Source: Cacconaster sp045617505
GTDB taxonomy: Bacteria > Bacteroidota > Bacteroidia > Bacteroidales > UBA932
Length of the DNA stretch: 64,000 nt
Assembly: GCA_045617505.1 (NCBI GenBank)
Contig: JAZLIS010000107.1
Coordinates: 1 to 64,000, forward strand
Direction of reading: 5' to 3'
The position numbers were made by a program, and so were the translations under genes. Under the pieces are notes generated by a model. The model ran no database searches, was not told the origin of the DNA, and was given only the letters and a program-made list of their open reading frames with translations. Shown piece after piece: positions 14,322 through 21,695 of this stretch (within the stretch, counting starts at the first letter, position 1; the number at the start of each line of letters is the position of its first letter).

Positions 14322-15932
14322 ATGAAAAGAAAAGCGTTTGTTTCAATTCTCCTTGCAGCGGCGGTGGTATGCGGATGCAGGGAATCGGCTCCACAGGCCG
14401 ACCACGTTGTATATATGTGTTTCGATGCGATGAGCGCCATCGGCATCCAGAGAGCTGAGACTCCGAACTTCAACCGTATGATTGAAAATGGGGCCGTTTC
14501 CCTCCATACAAGATGCGGTATTCCGTCAAACAGCAGCCCAAACTGGATGACAATCGCCAGCGCGGCTCCGTTCGAGATGACAGGCGTGCTCGACAACGGT
14601 GTTACGCCGCGCACCGGAACCGTCATCCCGGCTCTCAAGAACGAAATAGGTTTCTTCCCGACCATCTTCGAATCCGTCAGGGCTCAAAGACCTGATGCAA
14701 AGATATATTTCTTCGGAGACACTTCCTGGCCTTGCAATATGTACGGAATGTCGGCGTTCGACGTAGTGGTTCCCGAACTGGGCAAACGTCAGCACCTTAC
14801 GCCCGATGAAGCTTTCAGCAAGGCGGCGGATGCCTTCGTGGAGGACAAGCCCGAACTGATGTTCATAGGCATCGGCACTCCGGACCACGAAGGGCACACC
14901 TGGGGCCACGAGAGTCAGGGATATTTCGACTGCCTCCACCATATGGACGAACTGGTCGGCGGCTTTGTGAAGCGGCTGGAGGAGAACGGTCTGATGAAGA
15001 ATACCGTAATCATCATTACGGCGGACCACGGTGGCATCAATTACGGTCACGGCGGAAGCACGATGGCCGAGATTGAGGTCCCTGTCATAATGTACGGCGG
15101 CCCGGTGACGAAAGGCAAGGTGATGGAGCACGCCAATATGAATTACGACACCCCGGCCACGGTTGCCGGGCTGCTTGGAGTGGAACTTCCTTGGGAATGT
15201 CACGGCAAGTTCCTCAAGGAGGCATTCGAACCCCGGACAGATGTATGCTATGTTCCCGTCCCGCTCGTGCAGCCATTCCGCGGCACAGTCCCTGACGGAG
15301 AAAAAATCAGCATCACGGCAGATACCGAAGGTGCTGATATTTACTACACTTTGGACGGCTCACAACCCACTTGCGAATCCACAAAATACGAGGGTCCGTT
15401 TGAAATCGACCAACCCTGTACTGTCACCGCAGTTGCCTGCAAGAACGGCAATTACAGTATGACTGCCAGCAATTTCCTCTATGCGGCGCTTCCGGAAGGC
15501 AAAGCGGCGGTGCACTACAAGCTCTGGAGAAACGTGTACGATGTGGTTCTCCCCGACTTCTCAAGGCTCGGAAAGCCCGCAGCCGAAGGCTACATTTCCG
15601 CATTCTCTCTTGAAGATGTACCGTTTGCCGCCAATGAAGATGATTTTGCAATCGTATTCTCTTCAAAGATGAGGGTGAAGGAGGCCGGTGTCTATAAGTT
15701 TGAACTGTCGTCGGATGACGGCGCGAAGCTGTTCATCGACGGCAAATGCATTGCGGATAATGACGGGTCCCATACTCTTCAGACCAGATACGGTTTTGCA
15801 GAACTGCAGCCCGGACTCCACGACATCCGGATAGACTATTTCGAGGATTGTGAGGGACAGTATCTTTATCTCAATTACGGACTTGACGGCAAGCCCCTGC
15901 GTCCTTTCTTCCCCGACGAACTTGAAAAGTGA
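14322..15932 (+). CDS. Alkaline-phosphatase-superfamily lipoprotein with chitobiase-C and PA14-like domains
   Basis: 536 residues. Lipoprotein signal with Cys at about 19 (VVCGC). The catalytic domain (about 25-315) belongs to the alkaline phosphatase superfamily (phosphodiesterase/sulfatase/phosphonate type): FDAMS near the start, a Ser-rich nucleophile region (PSNSSPNWMT), PDHEGHTWGH, TADHGG and GHGG provide the usual Asp/His metal ligands. It is followed by a CHB_HEX_C-like beta domain (YYTLDGSQP, about 335-395) and a PA14-like domain (FELSSDDGAKLFIDGK, about 430-530), both associated with glycan binding. Probable substrate is a phosphorylated or sulfated glycan, by inference. Starts 15 bp after the fusion gene; operon. 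Confidence 0.8.
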   Translation: MKRKAFVSILLAAAVVCGCRESAPQADHVVYMCFDAMSAIGIQRAETPNFNRMIENGAVSLHTRCGIPSNSSPNWMTIASAAPFEMTGVLDNGVTPRTGTVIPALKNEIGFFPTIFESVRAQRPDAKIYFFGDTSWPCNMYGMSAFDVVVPELGKRQHLTPDEAFSKAADAFVEDKPELMFIGIGTPDHEGHTWGHESQGYFDCLHHMDELVGGFVKRLEENGLMKNTVIIITADHGGINYGHGGSTMAEIEVPVIMYGGPVTKGKVMEHANMNYDTPATVAGLLGVELPWECHGKFLKEAFEPRTDVCYVPVPLVQPFRGTVPDGEKISITADTEGADIYYTLDGSQPTCESTKYEGPFEIDQPCTVTAVACKNGNYSMTASNFLYAALPEGKAAVHYKLWRNVYDVVLPDFSRLGKPAAEGYISAFSLEDVPFAANEDDFAIVFSSKMRVKEAGVYKFELSSDDGAKLFIDGKCIADNDGSHTLQTRYGFAELQPGLHDIRIDYFEDCEGQYLYLNYGLDGKPLRPFFPDELEK

Positions 15933-15945
15933 TATCAGAACGACA

Positions 15946-16608
15946 ATGAAAATAAAAGTCAGAAAAATAACTTTTTCGTCCGCTGAGCCCGAAACAGACG
16001 CGATTGAGACCGCATTTGAAAACGAAAAGATTGAATGGAATCCGATTGCCTGCGTCAACTGGCCTGAATTTCCCCTTTCCCCGAAAGTGTATTTCCGCAT
16101 AATGCATTCGGAAAGTGAAATTTACATTCAGTACAAGGTGCACCAGCAGGGGGCCCGTGCAGTCTATGACTTCGACTGCGACTCCAAGCCCTGGACGGAC
16201 GACTGCGTGGAGTTCTTCACCATCCCCTCCCCGACCTGCGGGAAATATTTCAATCTGGAGATGAACTGCATCGGCCACGGCATATTCTGTTACGGTCCGG
16301 ACCGTCACCACAGATTCAGTTGCGATGGCAAGGTCGTCTCAAGAATCCGCCGCCACGCCTCACTCGGCGGCACACCCGTAGACCTGAAGGGAGATGTAGA
16401 GTGGAGCCTTACCGTCGCCATCCCGAAAGAACTCTATTCGGTTGCAGGAGACGAGATTCCCTCATTCAGCGGCAGGACCGTTCCCGCAAACTTCTACAAA
16501 TGCGGAGACAACACCGGCACGCCCCACTACCTGAGCTGGAATCCCATCTCAACCCCGGCTCCGAATTTCCACTGTCCCGAATTCTTCGGGGAACTCTCAT
16601 TCGAATAG
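15946..16608 (+). CDS. CBM9-like carbohydrate-binding protein
   Basis: 220 residues from ATG at 15946, 13 bp after the previous stop, so last gene of the cassette. Features typical of CBM9-like proteins: an early IEWNPIACVNWPEFP, a hydrophobic strand with IYIQYKV, the WTDDCVEFFTIP motif, NLEMNCIGHGIFCYG and a late WSLTVAIPKELY. No signal peptide, as is common for the stand-alone family in Bacteroidota. Members are predicted to bind sugars or to decorate xylan- and host-glycan enzymes. The longer upstream reading from 15850 overlaps the PA14 coding region and is unlikely. Confidence 0.8.
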   Translation: MKIKVRKITFSSAEPETDAIETAFENEKIEWNPIACVNWPEFPLSPKVYFRIMHSESEIYIQYKVHQQGARAVYDFDCDSKPWTDDCVEFFTIPSPTCGKYFNLEMNCIGHGIFCYGPDRHHRFSCDGKVVSRIRRHASLGGTPVDLKGDVEWSLTVAIPKELYSVAGDEIPSFSGRTVPANFYKCGDNTGTPHYLSWNPISTPAPNFHCPEFFGELSFE

Positions 16609-16736
16609 CTCTCCCGGTGATATTTCTCCTGCGGTAAGGTAGAGGTAATGACTGATAATGGCGAAGTAGTTTGGTAATCTTCGGAAAATGCCATCTGTCT
16701 GGCCTGAATATTTGATTAATCAATATCTCTTTTCAG

Positions 16737-16773
16737 AACTTGCAAGTTGAACCAAGTATTGTCGTAATACTTG
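16737..16773. repeat. Two adjacent palindromes before the recombinase remnant
   Basis: AACTTGCAAGTT (16737-16748) is a perfect 12-bp palindrome. It is followed by CAAGTATT/AATACTTG (16753-16773), 8-bp arms with a GTCGT loop. They lie immediately upstream of the serine-recombinase remnant and could be remains of its recombination or operator site. The 16609-16736 spacer shows nothing else. Confidence 0.35.
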
Positions 16774-16774
16774 A

Positions 16775-17176
16775 CATACTCGTTGCTCCACTGCTGACCA
16801 GAACTTGGACTGGCAACTGGACGCCTTGACGAAGAACGGATGTGAGAGGATTTACCAGGAGAAGATCACCGGTACCAAGAAGGAACGCCCGGAGTTGAAC
16901 AGAATGCTCGAAGCGTTGCGAGACGGGGACACGGTCATCGTCTGCGAGCTGACAAGGCTGAGCCGATCCACTAAGGACCTGTTCGAACTGGTAGAAAGAA
17001 TCAACGGCTGCGGAGCTGACGTCAAGTCACTGAAGGAATCCTGGCTCGACACCACTACCCCACACGGCAAGCTGCTGTTTACCATCAGTGCTGGCATCAG
17101 CCGCGCTACGCTGTATGCCTATCTTGAAAAGAGAAAGAAAGGTCAGCCTATACAGACAAGGAATATTGGAAAATAA
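16775..17176 (+). pseudogene. Decayed serine recombinase (resolvase/invertase family)
   Basis: The frame encodes HTRCSTADQNLDWQLDAL, recognisably the N-terminal catalytic-Ser region of a resolvase (normally Y-A-R-V-S-T-x-D-Q) but preceded by an in-frame TGA and without a start codon. It continues through the resolvase core (ITGTKKERPELNRMLEALRDGD; LTRLSRSTKDLFELV; TTPHGKLLFTISAGIS). It then jumps straight to RATLYAYLEKR, the DNA-binding HTH end. Some 60-70 residues including the long E helix appear deleted. A truncated protein from an internal ATG (16805-16807 region) is conceivable but should be inactive. Adjacent to tRNA-Arg and at the end of the glycan cassette. Confidence 0.75.
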
Positions 17177-17183
17177 TAGGAAA

Positions 17184-17221
17184 ATAATAAATAAAATCCC
17201 CGCCACAATGTACCGTGGCGG
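17184..17221 (-). terminator. Terminator of the rplS-tRNA-Arg transcript
   Basis: CCGCCAC (17200-17206) / GTGGCGG (17215-17221), with an AT-rich, U-rich tract following on the minus strand (17197-17184). It lies 9 nt beyond the tRNA 3' end. Confidence 0.7.
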
Positions 17222-17230
17222 AGATTTGTG

Positions 17231-17304
17231 TGACTCCTGCGGGATTCAAACCCACAACCTTCTGATCCGTAGTCAGATGCTCTATTCAGTTGAGCTAAGG
17301 AGCC
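17231..17304 (-). tRNA. tRNA-Arg (anticodon ACG)
   Basis: 74-nt cloverleaf on the minus strand: acceptor GGCTCCT / AGGAGTC + A, D arm AGCTC...GAGC, anticodon loop CTACGGA (ACG, read as ICG after deamination), T arm GGGTTTGAATCCC. CCA not encoded. It begins 15 nt after the rplS stop and ends 9 nt before an intrinsic terminator, so it is probably processed from the rplS message. A decayed recombinase lies on its 3' side. Confidence 0.95.
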
Positions 17305-17319
17305 TCTATCCTCTATCCG

Positions 17320-17697
17320 TTACTCTTCAGCTTTCGCTGCAGTAGCGGTGAATTTCTTCTCTTTGATGCGGGCCTTCTTACCGGTCAGTCCACGGAGGTA
17401 GAATATACGTGCGCGACGTACCTTGCCATACTTGTTGACTTCGATATCTTCGATGAAAGGAGATGAGAAGGGGAAAATCCTCTCAACACCGACTCCGTTG
17501 GAAATCTTGCGTACTGTGAAGGTCTTGACAGCACCTGCACCACGTTTCTGGATAACTATACCACGGAATTTCTGGAGACGCTCCTTGTTCTCTTCCTTGA
17601 TTTTGTAGGTGACGGTGATGGTATCACCTGCCTTGAAAGCGGGGAAATTTTTCTTTTCCTGTGCACAAGCTTCCTGTGCAATCTTCATTAAATCCAT
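17320..17697 (-). CDS. rplS: 50S ribosomal protein L19
   Basis: 125 residues from ATG at 17697 (MDLMKIAQE); the upstream TTG at 17706 is rejected. The L19 signature is clear: FKAGDTITVTYKI, RLQKFRGIVIQKRG, FTVRKISNGVGVERIFPF, SPFIEDIEV and RRARIFYLRGLTGKKARI. L19 sits at the 30S-50S interface. The Ala/Lys-rich tail is normal for Bacteroidota. It has its own promoter, a roughly 70-nt leader with a palindrome, and a tRNA-Arg immediately downstream. No trmD or rimM neighbours. Confidence 0.97.
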   Translation of the reverse strand: MDLMKIAQEACAQEKKNFPAFKAGDTITVTYKIKEENKERLQKFRGIVIQKRGAGAVKTFTVRKISNGVGVERIFPFSSPFIEDIEVNKYGKVRRARIFYLRGLTGKKARIKEKKFTATAAKAEE

Positions 17698-17773
17698 AAC
17701 AATCAAATAAATAGCGCAACGTTGCCGGATTCATCACATCACTTTCGCAAGAGGTTGCTTGTTTTCGGGACTG

Positions 17774-17803
17774 CAAATGTAGTAAATTATTCGTTATGTG
17801 CAA
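17774..17803 (-). promoter_or_regulatory. rplS promoter
   Basis: Minus strand: TTG (17803-17801), 19 bp, TACATTTG (17781-17774), a near-consensus promoter. The resulting leader contains the perfect palindrome GCAACGTTGC (17716-17725). Confidence 0.65.
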
Positions 17804-17863
17804 CTTTTTTTATCAAATATTGAACGTGGCCAATCCACGAAACACCATCTGCATAAAATGTGC

Positions 17864-17871
17864 TATATTTG
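17864..17871 (+). promoter_or_regulatory. Promoter -7 element of the FucI/AraA-like gene
   Basis: TATATTTG, perfect -7, only 7 bp before the ATG at 17879. Transcription would start at or within a few bases of the start codon, so the message may be leaderless. Confidence 0.5.
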
Positions 17872-17878
17872 CACCGTT

Positions 17879-19192
17879 ATGAAACGTCTCAAACTCATCA
17901 TTTTCGCCTCGGAACTGCACAATAATGCAAGCGTGATGAACACCCGTTCGGAGATGTTCGGGGAACTGCGCAAAATCACAGACCTTCGGATAGATTACCC
18001 TACATCCTTGATAGCCAATACTTCCCGTATCAGCAAGTACATTGACGGCGGCCTTCCCGCGGACAGCAGGACTATCGGAGATGAGGACTCGGCTACAATA
18101 TGTTTCATTGCGACAGGCGGGACAGAGGAGATTTTCCGCAACTACACGGACACCCTGCCCGAGAAGGTCATCCTGCTCAGCGACGGATTTCATAATTCTC
18201 TGGCGGCAGCGCTTGAAATCAGTTCGTTCCTTGGAAGCCGGGGAATCAGTTACACACATTTCAACGCCCCGCTGGACTACAATGCCGATTTCTTCAGAAA
18301 AATGGTGGAGAGTATCTTCAGCTCCACGGAAAGCGGGCCCGCACAAGCATCGGAACCCGATACCGTACCGGAACTTCCCAAAGCGGTGCACAACGCTCTG
18401 TCAAAAACAAAAATCGGCCTGATTGGCGGCAAAAGCTCCTGGCTGATTGCATCCGACATCGACAGGGAAGCTGTCACAAAACGTTACGGCACATCCTTCA
18501 TCAACGTATCAATAGAAGCGGTGGAGAAGGCTTTCGGAATGATAAACGATTCCAATCCCAAAGTTACGGCAGTTGTAACCAGGATGGAAAAATCCCTCTC
18601 CCCCGACCGCAATGGTGAAGCTCTGTTGGAAGCCGCTAAAATGTACGTGGCTCTGAAGGAGATTTGCAATAAATACAGCCTCAATGCAATCACAATCAAA
18701 TGCTTTGATTTGATCTCCAGTTGCCGGACTACCGCCTGCCTTGCTCTGGCTCTCCTCAATGAAGAAGGCATAGTGTCCGGATGCGAGGGTGACATCCCAG
18801 CGCTCTGGACAATGCTATATGCAAAACTTGCATTGGGACGCGCCTCCTTTATGTGCAATCCATCCTCAATGAACAGCGAGGAACTCACTCTTGACCTTGC
18901 CCACTGCACCATCCCTCTCAATATGGTCCACGGATTCAGGTTGCCGTCTCATTTCGAATCGTCCATCGGGATAGGCATTGCAGGAAGTGTGCCCAGCGGC
19001 AATTTTGAGATCATAAAGTTCTCCGGCAAGGAGTTGGAGCATTTCTACCGCGCAGAAGGCGAGGTTATTATGAACACCAACATCCCACAAAGATGCAGAA
19101 CCCAGCTCAGATTCAAATTCGAGAATAAGGAATGCTTTGACAGATTCCTCTCAACCGACAAAGGGAACCACGTTGTTCTGGTCGCCCGCTAA
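17879..19192 (+). CDS. L-fucose/L-arabinose isomerase-fold protein
   Basis: 437 residues from ATG at 17879; the track to the upstream TTG/ATG adds an unlikely tail. The layout is that of the FucI/AraA superfamily: an N-terminal Rossmann-like part (FIATGGTEEIFRN), a middle hinge KIGLIGGKSSWL, a conserved ITIKCFDLISSCRTTACLA region and a C-terminal part with CEGDIPALWTMLYAKLALG, DLAHCTIPLNM and GIGIAGSVPSG. The Glu and His of the isomerase metal site have plausible counterparts (CEGD, AHC). Sequences of this type in Bacteroidota are usually annotated as hypothetical or fucose isomerase; substrate is unknown. Its 3' end overlaps the convergent rpe by 42 bp. Confidence 0.65.
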   Translation: MKRLKLIIFASELHNNASVMNTRSEMFGELRKITDLRIDYPTSLIANTSRISKYIDGGLPADSRTIGDEDSATICFIATGGTEEIFRNYTDTLPEKVILLSDGFHNSLAAALEISSFLGSRGISYTHFNAPLDYNADFFRKMVESIFSSTESGPAQASEPDTVPELPKAVHNALSKTKIGLIGGKSSWLIASDIDREAVTKRYGTSFINVSIEAVEKAFGMINDSNPKVTAVVTRMEKSLSPDRNGEALLEAAKMYVALKEICNKYSLNAITIKCFDLISSCRTTACLALALLNEEGIVSGCEGDIPALWTMLYAKLALGRASFMCNPSSMNSEELTLDLAHCTIPLNMVHGFRLPSHFESSIGIGIAGSVPSGNFEIIKFSGKELEHFYRAEGEVIMNTNIPQRCRTQLRFKFENKECFDRFLSTDKGNHVVLVAR

Positions 19193-19834
19193 TTCAGCGA
19201 TTGCCAGAACCGGGTCCGGAGCGGAGAATGTCGCAGAGCCTGCCACGAAAACAGTTGCTCCCGCTGCTTGAAGAGCGCCTATGTTGGCTTTCCCCACCCC
19301 ACCATCAACTTCTATGAAGAACTGTGCCTCCGCAGCGGAGGCCATTTCGGAAATGATAGTCACACGTTCTTCAGTCTGAGGAATATATTTCTGTCCGCTG
19401 TAGCCGGGATTCACCCCCATAACCATCGCGAAATCGAATTGGCCGAAATATTCTATCAGAGATTCGACCGGGGTCCCGGGGTTGATGGCCACACCGGCCT
19501 TCAGGCCCAGAGAACGGATTTGCCTGAGGACATTGCGCAAGTTCTTCCCACAAGCCTCTATATGGACACTGATATATTCCGCCCCTTTCAAAGCGGCAAA
19601 CCTATCTATATAGTTTTCCGGGTGAACTATCATCAGATGTATGTCCAAAGGCTTATGTAAAGCCGCTGCAATGGCTTCACATACAGGAAATCCGAAAGAG
19701 ATGTTCGGAGCGAACACTCCGTCCAGAATATCAAGGTGTATGCGGTCGGCCCGGCTGGAGTCAAGCATCGCGCAAACCTCATTCACCCGGCCGAAATCGG
19801 CCGAAAGCATTGACGGAGCGATACACCTTGCCAT
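19151..19834 (-). CDS. rpe: Ribulose-phosphate 3-epimerase
   Basis: 227 residues, usual length. Interconverts ribulose 5-phosphate and xylulose 5-phosphate in the pentose phosphate pathway. Family motifs: IAPSMLSADF at the N-terminus, IHLDILDGVFAPNISFG (metal His and catalytic Asp), DIHLMIVHPENYI, MGVNPGYSGQKYIP and IEVDGGVGKANI (second catalytic Asp), with a phosphate-binding AGSATF. Starts 4 bp after the rho stop, so probably the second gene of a rho-rpe transcript. Tail-to-tail overlap with the FucI/AraA-like gene. Confidence 0.96.
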   Translation of the reverse strand: MARCIAPSMLSADFGRVNEVCAMLDSSRADRIHLDILDGVFAPNISFGFPVCEAIAAALHKPLDIHLMIVHPENYIDRFAALKGAEYISVHIEACGKNLRNVLRQIRSLGLKAGVAINPGTPVESLIEYFGQFDFAMVMGVNPGYSGQKYIPQTEERVTIISEMASAAEAQFFIEVDGGVGKANIGALQAAGATVFVAGSATFSAPDPVLAIAELAGDQNNVVPFVG

Positions 19835-19838
19835 TGCG

Positions 19839-21578
19839 TCAGCTAAGCTTGTCCCCGTTCATCGATATAAGGAATTCTTCGTTGTTCTGAGTCTTCTCCA
19901 TACGGGTCTTGATGAATTCCATCGCCTCAACGGAGGTCATATCAGCAAGATAGTTGCGAAGAATCCAGATACGGTTGATATATTCGGGGTTGTAGAGCAG
20001 GTCGTCGCGACGTGTCGAGCTGAGGGTCACGTCAACAGCAGGGAACACCCTCCTGTTGGAGAGTTTACGATCAAGTTGAAGTTCCAGATTTCCTGTACCT
20101 TTGAATTCCTCGAAGATGACATCGTCCATCTTGGAGCCGGTCTCGGTAAGTGCAGTGGCAAGGATAGTGAGGGAACCTCCACCTTCGATGTTACGTGCCG
20201 CGCCGAAGAAACGCTTGGGTTTGTGCAGGGCATTGGCATCCACACCGCCGGAGAGCACCTTACCGGAAGCGGGCTGGACAGTATTGAAAGCCCGGGCCAG
20301 CCTGGTGATGGAATCGAGCAGAATCACCACGTCGTGACCGCACTCCACAAGCCTTTTAGCCTTTTCAAGGACCATATTGGCCACTTTTACGTGGTGGTCT
20401 GCAGGCTCGTCGAAAGTGGATGCGATAACCTCCGCCTTCACGCTGCGCTGCATATCGGTCACCTCCTCGGGGCGCTCGTCAATCAGAAGTACAATCATAT
20501 AAACCTCGGGATGGTTGTCAGCAATGGCATTCGCTATATCCTTGAGCAACACTGTCTTACCGGTCTTGGGCTGAGCCACTATCAATCCTCTCTGCCCCTT
20601 TCCGATAGGAGTGAACATATCCACAACACGGATTGAGATGTTAGAATTGTGGCCGTGGCCGGTGATGTTGAATTTCTCATCGGGGAAAAGAGGGGTCAAG
20701 AAATCGAACGGAACCCGATCCCTGATAAATTCGGGCGTTCTGCCGTTGATTCTGTTCACCTTCACGAGAGGGAAATATTTGTCACCTTCGCGGGGAGGCC
20801 GGATCTCACCGAGGATAGTGTCGCCTGTCTTCAGCGCGTACATCTTTATCTGACTCTGGGAGACATATATGTCATCCGGAGAGGTGAGATAGTTGTAGTC
20901 TGAGGAACGGAGGAATCCGTAACCGTCCGGCATAATCTCCAGAACTCCGGTAGCCTCCACGATACCTTCGAATTCAATCTTCGGAGGCTTGGGGGTCTGA
21001 GTCTGCTGATTACCCTGCTGTACTCCCTGCTGAGGTTCCGGACGGGGACCCCTCTGGGGAGTTTGCTCGGCAGGAGCATGCTGTTCCTGCCGAGCAGGCT
21101 CAGTGGCATTCTCTACGGTCTGTTTCGACTCTTTCCCTATTCTCTTTCTTGGTGTTCTGGCCTTGGGTGCCTTAGGAGCCTCCTGAGGTTCAGATGTTTC
21201 CGGAGCTGTCTCAGGCTCAGCGGCACCCTCCCGCTCCTTAACCGGCTTCTCTTCAGGCTGAGCCTCGACCTTGCGAGGCTTCCTCCCCCGTTTGCTCTTG
21301 GGGCTATCCTCCTTCTGTCCGCTTTCCGCCGACACCTCCACAGGCACCTCGGCAGCCGCCTTGGCGGCTTCATTCCCGGCCAACGGCTCGGATGATTTCA
21401 CAACCTTCTTTCTCATCTTTCTTGCAGGACGCTCGTTGGTCTGGATAGCCTGTTCATCCAGAATCACATATATCAAATCTTCAGCCTTGATTGATTCAGG
21501 CTTCTTAATCTTCAATTTTTTGGCGATGGCAATCAAGTCCTCCTGACTTTTGCTTCGCAATTCTAATATATCATACAT
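19839..21578 (-). CDS. rho: Transcription termination factor Rho with long disordered insertion
   Basis: 579 residues from ATG at 21578 (MYDILELRSKSQ); E. coli Rho is 419. Residues 1-45 are the Rho N-terminal helical domain. Residues about 50-180 are a low-complexity Ala/Pro/Glu/Lys/Gln-rich insert with AT-hook-like basic patches (KRGRKPRK, RTPRKRIG). Then comes the cold-shock RNA-binding domain (LEIMPDGYGFLRS) and the RecA-like ATPase (Walker A PKTGKTVLL, Walker B VVILLDSITRLARA, Q-loop GGVDANALHKPKRFFGAARN). The insert is typical of Bacteroidota; in B. theta the Rho disordered region drives phase separation. An ATG 14 codons upstream is possible but less likely. Confidence 0.96.
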   Translation of the reverse strand: MYDILELRSKSQEDLIAIAKKLKIKKPESIKAEDLIYVILDEQAIQTNERPARKMRKKVVKSSEPLAGNEAAKAAAEVPVEVSAESGQKEDSPKSKRGRKPRKVEAQPEEKPVKEREGAAEPETAPETSEPQEAPKAPKARTPRKRIGKESKQTVENATEPARQEQHAPAEQTPQRGPRPEPQQGVQQGNQQTQTPKPPKIEFEGIVEATGVLEIMPDGYGFLRSSDYNYLTSPDDIYVSQSQIKMYALKTGDTILGEIRPPREGDKYFPLVKVNRINGRTPEFIRDRVPFDFLTPLFPDEKFNITGHGHNSNISIRVVDMFTPIGKGQRGLIVAQPKTGKTVLLKDIANAIADNHPEVYMIVLLIDERPEEVTDMQRSVKAEVIASTFDEPADHHVKVANMVLEKAKRLVECGHDVVILLDSITRLARAFNTVQPASGKVLSGGVDANALHKPKRFFGAARNIEGGGSLTILATALTETGSKMDDVIFEEFKGTGNLELQLDRKLSNRRVFPAVDVTLSSTRRDDLLYNPEYINRIWILRNYLADMTSVEAMEFIKTRMEKTQNNEEFLISMNGDKLS

Positions 21579-21695
21579 ATTTAATAAAGGAAATCTGCCG
21601 TCAGCAAGCGCCGGCTTCATTTAGGATATCGGCGCAAAGTTAGTACAAAAAACGGTATTTTCAATAGTCTGCACCGAAAAATACGAAACAGTTTC

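Noticed and set aside
16737..17176. Phase-variable invertible promoter controlled by the recombinase
   Set aside because: The recombinase is inactive by decay and no distant inverted repeat pair brackets a promoter.
19641..20636. 331-codon plus-strand ORF
   Set aside because: Antisense to rpe and rho.
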